From Candidatus Falkowiibacteriota bacterium (GTDB lineage: Bacteria; Patescibacteriota; Patescibacteriia; CAIXNZ01; JADLGS01), in the NCBI GenBank assembly GCA_020849205.1, contig JADLGS010000065.1, positions 1-5,292 on the forward strand: 5,292 bases of DNA. Reading direction: 5' to 3'. The notes under the pieces were generated by a model. That model saw only the letters and a program-made list of their open reading frames with translations. It was not told the DNA's origin and did not search any database. Shown here in pieces: positions 1-5,248 of this stretch (within the stretch, counting starts at the first letter, position 1; each line of letters opens with the position of its first letter). A program made the position numbers and the translations under genes.

Positions 1-24
1 CTTCGTTTCATCTTTATACAAAGT

Positions 25-54
25 AGGACCTTGAGCACTCTCAGGTCCTTTTTT
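25..54 (+). terminator. Intrinsic terminator of an upstream + strand gene outside the window
   Basis: The arms AGGACCT (25-31) and AGGTCCT (43-49) pair, and GAG (33-35) pairs with CTC (40-42) across a CACT tetraloop. One T is bulged at 32. This gives a 10-bp stem followed directly by a T-run (49-54) and a further T-rich stretch. The minus-strand flank lacks a comparable T-run, so the hairpin should act on + strand transcription entering from the left. No coding sequence is recognisable in the 24 bases before it. Confidence 0.85.
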
Positions 55-74
55 GATTTTGCGTTACATACTAC

Positions 75-103
75 TTACCTCTTGTTACTAAATACTTTAT
101 ACT
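75..103 (+). promoter_or_regulatory. Candidate promoter of the phosphoesterase gene, giving a leaderless or nearly leaderless mRNA
   Basis: TATACT at 98-103 matches the -10 consensus at five of six positions. TTACCT at 75-80 is a weak -35 (three of six) at a 17-bp spacing. Only eight bases separate the -10 box from the ATG at 112, so initiation at the usual distance would fall at or just before the start codon. No Shine-Dalgarno-like sequence precedes the ATG, which agrees with a leaderless transcript. The -10 is the persuasive part; the -35 is weak. Confidence 0.5.
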
Positions 104-111
104 AATGGTAT

Positions 112-621
112 ATGAAAATTGGAATTATCTCTGATACACACGACAACGAACCAAATACTCTACTCGCATTACATTACCTCAAGGAACAGGGGTGTGAAGT
201 TTTATTTCATTGCGGTGATCTTGCTCATAGCGACACTCTAGAATTAATTGCACAAAACTTTTTTAATCCGGTATATATCGTTGGAGGAAATGCTGATCTT
301 GATGAAAAGGGGATAGCAAAAGTTGTGGAGGAGAGTCCAAATATTATATACAACAAAAATTATATTGAAAAAGTAATCGATACAATTTCTTTTGTAATTG
401 TTCACAAAGATCTAGACGCAAAGTTGTTAGCTACTAAACTTTCTCCCGATTATGTTTTTTATGGCCACACCCACAAGCCATGGAAAGAAAAAATTGGAAA
501 GACTACGATTGTAAATCCGGGAAACATTTGTGACACAAGATTTCCCGCGACATGCGCACTCTTTGATACAAACACTCACGGCCTTGAATTATTTCAATTA
601 GAACAACTTCGTAGAAAATAA
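112..621 (+). CDS. YfcE/MJ0936-family metallophosphoesterase (phosphodiesterase)
   Basis: A 169-aa calcineurin-like phosphoesterase of the small YfcE/MJ0936 class, close to the usual family length. The metal-binding motifs appear in canonical order: D8-x-H10 in the first strand-loop, G35-D36, G59-N60 (GNxD form, with D62), H98, and the G-H-T-H block with H119 and H121. These residues normally bind two divalent metals (often Mn or Ni). A late N-P-G (135-137) matches the conserved C-terminal turn. Family members hydrolyse phosphodiesters such as bis-pNPP in vitro, and physiological substrates are mostly unknown. H98 is followed by K-D rather than the common glycine, a mild deviation. No signal peptide is seen, so the protein should be cytoplasmic. 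The start is the first in-frame ATG, lies just after a -10-like box, and gives the expected beta-strand N-terminus. It stands alone, converging on the 241-aa gene. The family call is firm; the substrate is unknown. Confidence 0.93.
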   Translation: MKIGIISDTHDNEPNTLLALHYLKEQGCEVLFHCGDLAHSDTLELIAQNFFNPVYIVGGNADLDEKGIAKVVEESPNIIYNKNYIEKVIDTISFVIVHKDLDAKLLATKLSPDYVFYGHTHKPWKEKIGKTTIVNPGNICDTRFPATCALFDTNTHGLELFQLEQLRRK

Positions 622-643
622 AAAACCGGGGAATGGTCCCCGG
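615..643 (-). terminator. Intrinsic terminator of the 241-aa gene's operon, between convergent genes
   Basis: A perfect 7-bp GC-rich stem, CCGGGGA (626-632) with TCCCCGG (637-643), closes an ATGG loop. Read on the minus strand it is followed by six T (625-620), an A, and four more T (618-615), which is a strong intrinsic terminator. It lies just beyond the minus-strand stop at 649-651. Read on the + strand the hairpin follows the phosphoesterase stop at 619-621 but has only a broken T-tract, so + strand termination would be weak. The U-tract template overlaps the end of the phosphoesterase gene. Confidence 0.85.
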
Positions 644-648
644 CGTTG

Positions 649-1374
649 TTATTGCAATGTAATTTTTTCGAATCGACTGGCGATCGGTGTAAAAAGCGCT
701 CGAACATAGGGATATTTTTTCTCCACGCACTCGTACGCGCTTTCTAGTTTTTGTATCATAGCCATTCTCTCCAATTCACTATTTCTAATAGCTAATTGCG
801 AAATTTTTTCTTTTGTAACATTTTCAAGACAGTAGTACATAAGCACTTCTCTTGTTACTAGATCAATGCTTGAATCCAGAACAATAAGCACACGAAGCCA
901 ATGCTTCAGTTTTTCGTCCACAAAATCTCTAGAAACAAATATTTTGTACGCAATTTCAACAAATGTATTTGTGGTGCATTTCTGAGTTAATGAGTCGTGA
1001 ATTTGATTTAATTCCTCGTCATTCACTTTTAGTTGTCGTCCTAGCTTTCCATCGTCTTTTGTTGTGGCGCGTAAGTAGAAAAATCTCTTTTCGGTGTTTG
1101 TGAAAATATGAGCAACAATTCGTAAAAATTCCTCCACCTCTAACTTAATATGATCAAGCTCATTTTGTGCGACACTCTCCAATGAAATTGCTGCTTGCCT
1201 CATTTCTGACGCAACCTCATCTTCAACCTCAAGCATTGTTGAAAGCTTGTGACGCAGATCTGATGTTGCTTCGGCGAAATGTATTTTGCCCTGAAGTATT
1301 CCAGCTAATTCCTCCTGAGTTATTCCAAGCTGCATTGCAGCCTGATTAATACTCATAGAGCTTTTAATTTTCAT
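649..1374 (-). CDS. Unrecognised 241-aa protein with an N-terminal helix-turn-helix-like segment
   Basis: I do not recognise the family. Residues 8-30 look like a helix-turn-helix of the Xre/HigA kind: an A-A-x-x-L-G-I-T-x-x-E-L-x-x-I-L-x-G-K pattern, then a helix containing L40, L44 and L48. DNA binding is therefore plausible but not proven. The remaining ~190 residues (about 52-241) are highly charged and apparently all helical, with heptad-like hydrophobic spacing around 50-90 and 185-220. There is no signal peptide or transmembrane segment, and C133, C182 and C216 do not form a metal motif. The ATG at 1374-1372 is preceded by GGAGG (1385-1381) at a six-base spacing, which fixes the start; the Met at residue 7 has no better site. 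It lies 25 bases downstream of the 104-aa gene, probably in one transcript, and ends at a strong terminator. It could be the regulator of the divergent promoter at 1715-1833; this is inferred from position. Confidence 0.8.
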   Translation of the reverse strand: MKIKSSMSINQAAMQLGITQEELAGILQGKIHFAEATSDLRHKLSTMLEVEDEVASEMRQAAISLESVAQNELDHIKLEVEEFLRIVAHIFTNTEKRFFYLRATTKDDGKLGRQLKVNDEELNQIHDSLTQKCTTNTFVEIAYKIFVSRDFVDEKLKHWLRVLIVLDSSIDLVTREVLMYYCLENVTKEKISQLAIRNSELERMAMIQKLESAYECVEKKYPYVRALFTPIASRFEKITLQ

Positions 1375-1380
1375 TTAAAG

Positions 1381-1385
1381 CCTCC
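1381..1385 (-). promoter_or_regulatory. Shine-Dalgarno site of the 241-aa gene
   Basis: GGAGG on the minus strand, six bases before the ATG at 1374. It supports both the chosen start and translation within an operon after the TAG stop of the 104-aa gene at 1402-1400. Confidence 0.8.
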
Positions 1386-1399
1386 ATATGTTGTGTCCG

Positions 1400-1714
1400 C
1401 TACTGACCGTAACGGGAAATGTTGATATGACGCTTGTATTCCGAGATATCACAAAAGGCAAAAGGTATTTCCATATACGCCAAGCCTTTGTGCCATTGTT
1501 TGTTTTCAACGAGAATTCGAGCGCGCACCAAAATCATTGCCTGTTTGTGTACGATTACGCCACACCAGCAGCAAAAACGCGCCCCAGGATTAATAACGTT
1601 TACTACATCGCTTTCGTCATCACATATCCATTCAATACTTGATGAATCAAGTTTGATGGTGGCAAGGTGATGCTTGATTCTGGCAGGTTCTACGCTTGGA
1701 AGCATGAGCTTCAT
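1400..1714 (-). CDS. Unrecognised 104-aa Cys-containing protein with one CxxCG knuckle
   Basis: Function unknown. The protein has five cysteines (31, 48, 49, 51, 88). C48-C49-W50-C51-G52 resembles one knuckle of a zinc ribbon (C-x-x-C-G), and H56 follows closely, but no second clean CxxC pair exists, so a complete zinc ribbon is not supported. W29-I30-C31 and C88 could contribute ligands. No signal peptide or membrane segment is seen. I chose the ATG at 1714-1712 because GAGGT (1723-1719) lies four bases upstream. The reading frame extends to a GTG at 1756, but that codon has no ribosome site and lies upstream of the predicted transcription start. Two + strand frames are also open across this stretch, so coding is less certain than for its neighbours. 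The Shine-Dalgarno site, the promoter upstream and the 25-base gap to the 241-aa gene favour the minus frame as first gene of that operon. Confidence 0.6.
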   Translation of the reverse strand: MKLMLPSVEPARIKHHLATIKLDSSSIEWICDDESDVVNVINPGARFCCWCGVIVHKQAMILVRARILVENKQWHKGLAYMEIPFAFCDISEYKRHINISRYGQ

Positions 1715-1718
1715 GTTT

Positions 1719-1723
1719 ACCTC
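1719..1723 (-). promoter_or_regulatory. Shine-Dalgarno site that decides the start of the 104-aa gene
   Basis: GAGGT on the minus strand sits four bases before the ATG at 1714. This is somewhat close but workable. It argues for this internal ATG over the GTG at 1756. Confidence 0.55.
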
Positions 1724-1737
1724 ACATTGTAAAATGT
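1724..1737. promoter_or_regulatory. Possible operator: ACATT/AATGT inverted repeat
   Basis: ACATT (1724-1728) and AATGT (1733-1737) form a perfect 5-bp inverted repeat around GTAA. The repeat lies between the predicted transcription start (about 1740) and the Shine-Dalgarno site of the minus operon. A related palindrome, ACATGT (1745-1750), overlaps the minus -10 box. The position suits an autoregulatory operator for the helix-turn-helix-like protein. Short repeats in AT-rich DNA are common, so this is speculative. Confidence 0.3.
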
Positions 1738-1746
1738 ACTTGTTAC

Positions 1747-1774
1747 ATGTTAGCACTCATAAAATAATTAGCAA
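1747..1774 (-). promoter_or_regulatory. Candidate promoter of the minus operon (104-aa and 241-aa genes)
   Basis: On the minus strand, TTGCTA (1774-1769; four of six) is followed after 16 bases by TAACAT (1752-1747; four of six). A TG one base before the box makes an extended -10 (TGC-TAACAT). Initiation would fall near 1740, leaving a leader of about 25 bases before the ATG at 1714. Each box is imperfect; the combination and position support it. Confidence 0.5.
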
Positions 1775-1775
1775 G

Positions 1776-1804
1776 TTGACAATAATAGAAAGATTTATTA
1801 TGGT
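1776..1804 (+). promoter_or_regulatory. Promoter of the 70-aa gene
   Basis: TTGACA (1776-1781) is a perfect -35 box. At a 17-bp spacing TATGGT (1799-1804) matches the -10 consensus at four of six; TATTAT (1796-1801) matches better but at only 14 bp. Transcription would begin near 1811, giving a leader of about 23 bases that includes the Shine-Dalgarno site. Its -35 lies one base away from the -35 of the opposing minus promoter, so RNA polymerase could hardly occupy both at once. Confidence 0.65.
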
Positions 1805-1820
1805 GGGCTTATCATCACAA

Positions 1821-1825
1821 AGGAG
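1821..1825 (+). promoter_or_regulatory. Shine-Dalgarno site that decides the start of the 70-aa gene
   Basis: AGGAG within AAAGGAGTGA lies eight bases before the ATG at 1834. The in-frame GTG at 1825 overlaps this ribosome site, so it is not a credible start. Confidence 0.8.
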
Positions 1826-1833
1826 TGAGTTAC

Positions 1834-2046
1834 ATGCAACATGGAGAAACGTACATTGAAGAGCTTGAGCTAAGGGCACCAAAAAGCGCAAAACAATCAG
1901 GAATTGCTTTGTCGCAAACAAGCATCAAAAGTCATCCGGATATGGATCCCATGGCAAGGATTTTGGAAACACAGGCGCGTGGTTATGAAGCAAAGCTACG
2001 TATCGCAAAGCAGATGCAAAGCAAACAAAAGAGGGAAGGCGCATAG
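1834..2046 (+). CDS. Unrecognised 70-aa basic, helix-rich protein
   Basis: Not recognised. The first ~35 residues are polar, rich in Ser, Lys and Gln, and likely disordered after an acidic stretch (E9-E12). From D38 onward the sequence reads as one long amphipathic helix rich in Lys, Arg, Gln and Ala, ending K64-Q65-K66-R67. There are no cysteines, signal peptide or membrane segment. The net basic tail could bind nucleic acid or a partner protein, but no family motif supports that. Support for a real gene is unusually good for this size: a full promoter (1776-1804), a strong Shine-Dalgarno site, and a terminator exactly at its end. The stop codon lies at the loop edge of that terminator. It is transcribed divergently from the minus operon and may be co-regulated with it. 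It could be an antitoxin-like or modulator peptide; this is conjecture. Confidence 0.75.
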   Translation: MQHGETYIEELELRAPKSAKQSGIALSQTSIKSHPDMDPMARILETQARGYEAKLRIAKQMQSKQKREGA

Positions 2047-2060
2047 CCTCCCTCCTTTTT
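2031..2060. terminator. Bidirectional intrinsic terminator shared by the 70-aa gene and trigger factor
   Basis: GAGGGA (2031-2036) pairs with TCCCTC (2049-2054), and GGC (2038-2040) pairs with GCC (2046-2048), with A2037 bulged and a five-base loop. On the + strand it is followed by C and five T (2056-2060). On the minus strand the stem is followed by TTTTGTTTG, so it can also end trigger factor transcription coming from 2068. The last five sense codons and the stop of the 70-aa gene form part of the hairpin. Confidence 0.85.
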
Positions 2061-2067
2061 AATATAA

Positions 2068-3369
2068 TTAATGCTTGTGTTCAATTGTTTTGATTCCAGC
2101 TTCAGTTTTAATAAAGTTCATCACTTTATTATTACTCATCATATTGCGAATCATTTCTTGTTCTTGTTTGTTGTCGAGTCGTGAAGCCATGCTTGGATTG
2201 TCTTTGTACATTTCTTTGTACATCTTGATTTCAGTCGCCAACTCTTCATCACTTACATTCATATTATTTTGAATATAGATGGCGCGAGTGAGTAACGCGG
2301 CTTTTACGCGCTCCGTAGCTTGTACTGCGAAATCAAGTCGTAATTCAGCCTCAGTTTTTTTGATGTGAGTGAGATATTCAGAGAATTGAAGACCTTGTTG
2401 CATCACGTTCATAGAAAGCTCTTGTAGCATTTTCTCAATTTCTTGATTAACAAGAACTTGTGGAATATCGCCAAAAGTAGATTTTTTGATGAGTTGCTCA
2501 ATAATTTCGAGTTCAACGCGTTGATTTTGTTTGTGAATGTGTTCGTGTTCGAGATTGTGACGAATTTGATTCGTTAATTCTTCCAGAGTCTTTTTTCCGT
2601 GCAAAAGCGCGAAGCTGTCATTTACTTCTGGTAATACGCGCTCAAAGACATCATTTACTGTTACAGTAAATGTAACTTTGACGCCGGCAAATGAAGCGTT
2701 ATGATAGTCTTGAGGAAAGGTGAGCGCAAGTTCTTTTGTTTCACCTTTTTTCATGCCAACGACACCTTCTTCAAATCCAGGAATCATTTGTTTTTTTCCA
2801 AGCGGAAGCTTGTAGTTGCTTGCGCTCCCTCCTTCAAAAGCAACGCCGTCTTTGTATCCAACAAAATTAACATCCGCAATATCACCCATCTTTGCTTCAC
2901 GATCAACGAGCGCTTCCGTAGCGCTGTATTCACGTAGCTCTTGTATTACCTTATCAACTTCTTGTTGTGTTACTTCAACATGAGCGTCTTTGACAGAAAT
3001 TGATTTGAGATCGCCAACAGTAACTGTTGGGATTTGAATAAACGTTGCTGTGTATACAAATTCATTTTGTGGAGCAAGTTTCTCAAATTTAATTTGAGGT
3101 TGAGTGAGTGGTTCAATGTGCTCCTTGGTTAAAATATCAGGATAAGAATTTTTTACTAACATCTCGGCAGCGTGTTCATAGACAACCATTTCACCCGCCT
3201 GCGCGATTACTTTATCAAGTGGGGCAAATCCTTTGCGAAAACCTTTGATCTCAACGTGCTCTGAAACTTTTGCCGCAGCAGTTTCTAATTTTTTTGCTAT
3301 TTCCTCATGCTCAAAAGTGACAGTGAGCACCACTTCACTTCCAGCGTTCTTTTTAATTGAATATTGCAT
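2068..3369 (-). CDS. tig: Trigger factor, ribosome-associated chaperone and peptidyl-prolyl isomerase
   Basis: A 433-aa protein, matching the usual trigger factor length of about 430. The N-terminal ribosome-binding domain (about 1-115) has the signature loop G43-F44-R45-K46-G47-F48-A49-P50, at the same numbering as in E. coli; F48-A49 replaces the common K-V, while the F-R-K contact core is kept. The FKBP-type isomerase domain spans about 160-245: G162-D163, F178-E179-G180-G181, I196-P197-G198-F199-E200 and G205-M206 with a following K-x-G-E. Residues ~250-433 are the helical SurA-like chaperone region. All three domains are present and intact. It binds the ribosome near the exit tunnel and shields nascent chains in the cytoplasm. 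The ATG at 3369 has no Shine-Dalgarno sequence and no alternative in-frame start nearby. In many bacteria tig precedes clpP-clpX; here it is followed by a terminator and a convergent small gene instead. Confidence 0.97.
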   Translation of the reverse strand: MQYSIKKNAGSEVVLTVTFEHEEIAKKLETAAAKVSEHVEIKGFRKGFAPLDKVIAQAGEMVVYEHAAEMLVKNSYPDILTKEHIEPLTQPQIKFEKLAPQNEFVYTATFIQIPTVTVGDLKSISVKDAHVEVTQQEVDKVIQELREYSATEALVDREAKMGDIADVNFVGYKDGVAFEGGSASNYKLPLGKKQMIPGFEEGVVGMKKGETKELALTFPQDYHNASFAGVKVTFTVTVNDVFERVLPEVNDSFALLHGKKTLEELTNQIRHNLEHEHIHKQNQRVELEIIEQLIKKSTFGDIPQVLVNQEIEKMLQELSMNVMQQGLQFSEYLTHIKKTEAELRLDFAVQATERVKAALLTRAIYIQNNMNVSDEELATEIKMYKEMYKDNPSMASRLDNKQEQEMIRNMMSNNKVMNFIKTEAGIKTIEHKH

Positions 3370-3395
3370 AACGTGTATTACTAATGAATATGCGT

Positions 3396-3424
3396 ATTTT
3401 GCATCAAAAAAAGCAGTAAGTCAA
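3396..3424 (-). promoter_or_regulatory. Weak candidate promoter of trigger factor
   Basis: On the minus strand TTGACT (3424-3419; five of six) is followed after 17 bases by CAAAAT (3401-3396; four of six). Initiation near 3389 would leave a leader of about 20 bases. The -35 box lies in the loop of the preceding gene's terminator, an economical but unproven arrangement. No other good -10 sits at the distance expected for a leaderless message. Confidence 0.35.
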
Positions 3425-3439
3425 CACGTACTGCTTTTT
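3406..3439 (-). terminator. Intrinsic terminator of the membrane-protein gene
   Basis: AAAAAGCAGTA (3408-3418) pairs with TACTGCTTTTT (3429-3439) over a ten-base loop. Read on the minus strand the hairpin ends in seven T (3412-3406) a few bases after the stop at 3445-3443. It should uncouple the membrane-protein gene from trigger factor. The + strand side also ends in five T, but no + strand gene enters from the left. Confidence 0.8.
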
Positions 3440-3442
3440 ATC

Positions 3443-5206
3443 TTATCTCACGACATTCATCAAGACGTCTTTAAATATCGACGTGGTGATTGCTTGAGCG
3501 TTTGCTTGGATTTTTGCTCCTGTTCGAGTATCTGTTCCCGAGAGTGTGATATTAGTGAGTAGTGGCACGCTTTTACCTCTTTGATCGATTGTTGGAGTGA
3601 TACCAATTTGTAGTCTCATTTCAGGTGCTTGAGTGACTACACCGGCGTATGAAGCAATGTCGCCAACATACCATTCAATTGTATTGCCATCAGGTAAGAC
3701 GCGCACTGGAGAGCCATCAGTAACGTTGTACACGTCATCGTATTGCGTGTGAGGTGCTAGATGTGCCGTAACGACGACATTACTCAGTGGGTTTACTCCA
3801 TTTTTTATTCTTACGAGTCCCCAGTATGCCGTGTATTCGTCAACGCTTGGTGGTAGTGATCCAATTCCGATCTGATCTCCCGTGTTGGTATAAAAAATTC
3901 CTTGAGATATGAGTTGAGGCGCTGAGCTAATAGGTATGACGAGTGGCGATGCAGTGCTGAGCGTGATCTCGTTACCGTGAATTGTTCCTACGACTTTAAC
4001 CTTAACTTTAATATCTTGAGGTCCAAGATTTTCATTTTTTGGAATGAAGTTTGATAATGCTGCGATATCCAAATCCTGCGTATGAGTTTGACCAGCCTCG
4101 ATGTCGAGAACAGGAAGCGTGATCACGTTTCGCGAAGCTTTGTATGTTTTTTCCAAAAAGTTTATATCAGTGAATTCACCTTCGATGGTTGCTTGCAACT
4201 GCGCATTCGTAAATGTCGCTGATTCGTTGTTGCTGATATTGATGCGTGCCGTGATTTGTTGTCCTGGGGAAATGTACGCGCTGTCGGTTATTGAATCAAC
4301 TTTGATTTTTGAGTAATACGTTGTAATCGGTTGTGAGATTTGCGCGTAGATAATACTTTGATCATGCACGTTACGCGTAAGAGTGATAACAAGTGGCGCG
4401 TTTGATGGTGAGCCACCAATTGTACCCGTAATCATAAGCGATCGCTTTTCGTCGCTTAACGATTGTAGCGTTTGAGATGATTCATCGAGTGTAAATCCTT
4501 GCGCGTGAGCAAACGAGAGATTGTAATCACTGAGAGGTTGAGGAAGATTTGTGAAATCGAGCGCAAACGAAATTTCACTTCCAATAATCACGCTTGATGG
4601 TAGAGTTGCTTTGAGTCCCACTATTGATTCGTTAATGTGAAATTGAGTGAGCGTTGATTCTTGTTGAGGTTCGTTTAATTCATTGACATAATCCGTAACA
4701 AATAAAAGTGATATATCGGTATTAATGTTTGATAATAATTCACCACGTACCTCAAAAGATCCACTTTCTTGAGGGTCAAGTGTTCCTAGCGGAATGGTGA
4801 GCGCGACTTCTTCGAGCGCTGAACTTGCAATAACAGGGTTATGAAATGTTTGTGGAGAACGTAGTGTTATGTTTGTGTCGTGCGTTGGTTTTTTCTTTGA
4901 AGTATTTTCATAGGTAACGTCAAAAGTCGCAACTTCTCCAAGCACAACGTGTTTTGGCGCAAGTGTGATGCGGATTTGATTTTTTTGTTTGAAGATATTA
5001 AACGCAAGTAACGAAATTAGCGTTGCGCTCAAAATCACAACCGTTGCTCCAAGCGCAATATCAGTCCAGAGGTGGATTTTGTTGTGTTTGTAGGCGGCGA
5101 TGCGTTGTACAAAAGGTTTTTTGCAAAGATAGAGTACTTTATGAATTCCTTTTTTATCAACGATCTCTACTGGTTCGCAGACTTGGTTTGATTCACTGTA
5201 ATTCAT
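3443..5206 (-). CDS. Single-pass membrane protein with a large beta-sandwich-like ectodomain
   Basis: 587 aa, no recognised family. Residues 1-49 are a Lys/Arg-rich cytoplasmic tail (K18, K19, K23, K29, K30, R35, K40, K43) containing the only two cysteines, C10 and C28. A transmembrane helix spans about 50-72, giving an N-in/C-out anchor by the positive-inside rule. The remainder (~78-587) is Cys-free and rich in Thr, Ser, Ile and Asn with alternating hydrophobics. I see three or four domain-sized units that start alike: a turn Gly (G90, G209, G315), a strand, then an Asn (N101, N220, N326) about 11 residues later. A more divergent final unit begins near 455. The pattern resembles DUF11/CARDB-type Ig-like surface domains, which generally mediate adhesion or scaffold cell surfaces. 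No LPXTG or other sorting signal is present at the C-terminus. The start is fixed by a TATAAT box six bases upstream; no Shine-Dalgarno sequence exists. It is transcribed separately from trigger factor. Topology is well supported; function is unknown. Confidence 0.88.
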   Translation of the reverse strand: MNYSESNQVCEPVEIVDKKGIHKVLYLCKKPFVQRIAAYKHNKIHLWTDIALGATVVILSATLISLLAFNIFKQKNQIRITLAPKHVVLGEVATFDVTYENTSKKKPTHDTNITLRSPQTFHNPVIASSALEEVALTIPLGTLDPQESGSFEVRGELLSNINTDISLLFVTDYVNELNEPQQESTLTQFHINESIVGLKATLPSSVIIGSEISFALDFTNLPQPLSDYNLSFAHAQGFTLDESSQTLQSLSDEKRSLMITGTIGGSPSNAPLVITLTRNVHDQSIIYAQISQPITTYYSKIKVDSITDSAYISPGQQITARINISNNESATFTNAQLQATIEGEFTDINFLEKTYKASRNVITLPVLDIEAGQTHTQDLDIAALSNFIPKNENLGPQDIKVKVKVVGTIHGNEITLSTASPLVIPISSAPQLISQGIFYTNTGDQIGIGSLPPSVDEYTAYWGLVRIKNGVNPLSNVVVTAHLAPHTQYDDVYNVTDGSPVRVLPDGNTIEWYVGDIASYAGVVTQAPEMRLQIGITPTIDQRGKSVPLLTNITLSGTDTRTGAKIQANAQAITTSIFKDVLMNVVR

Positions 5207-5212
5207 AGGATG

Positions 5213-5221
5213 ATTATATCA
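5213..5221 (-). promoter_or_regulatory. Extended -10 promoter of the membrane-protein gene, predicted leaderless
   Basis: On the minus strand TGATATAAT combines a perfect -10 box (5218-5213) with the TGn extension. Only six bases separate it from the ATG at 5206, so initiation at the usual distance falls on the A of the start codon. No convincing -35 is present at 16-18 bp, as expected where an extended -10 compensates. Confidence 0.7.
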
Positions 5222-5248
5222 TTGTTAGCTTAGGGCTGATAGATGAGA

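Noticed and set aside
503..730. Minus-strand open frame across the end of the phosphoesterase
   Set aside because: It crosses the strong hairpin at 615-643 and overlaps two well-supported genes; an opposite-strand shadow.
1388..1670. Two overlapping + strand open frames (1388-1642 and 1434-1670) across the 104-aa gene
   Set aside because: Neither has a Shine-Dalgarno site or promoter, and they overlap each other. The minus frame has a ribosome site, an upstream promoter and operon spacing. Some doubt remains, reflected in the confidence for the minus gene.
1703..1715. CATGA/TCATG inverted repeat covering the start codon of the 104-aa gene
   Set aside because: Only a 5-bp stem with a three-base loop, fully explained by the codons for its first residues. 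Too weak to claim as a translational switch.
1715..1756. GTG-started 118-aa version of the 104-aa protein
   Set aside because: No ribosome site precedes the GTG, and the predicted transcription start (about 1740) lies downstream of it.
1825..1833. GTG start three codons upstream for the 70-aa gene
   Set aside because: The GTG overlaps the AGGAG ribosome site itself; the ATG at 1834 is ideally spaced.
649..2046. A classical toxin-antitoxin or HigBA locus
   Set aside because: The helix-turn-helix-like segment recalls HigA, but the 241-aa protein is much longer than typical antitoxins, and neither small protein shows a RelE/HigB-, PIN- or MazF-like motif.
2075..3562. Several + strand open frames opposite trigger factor and its upstream gap
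   Set aside because: They are antisense to a full-length conserved protein and lack ribosome sites or recognisable sequence features.
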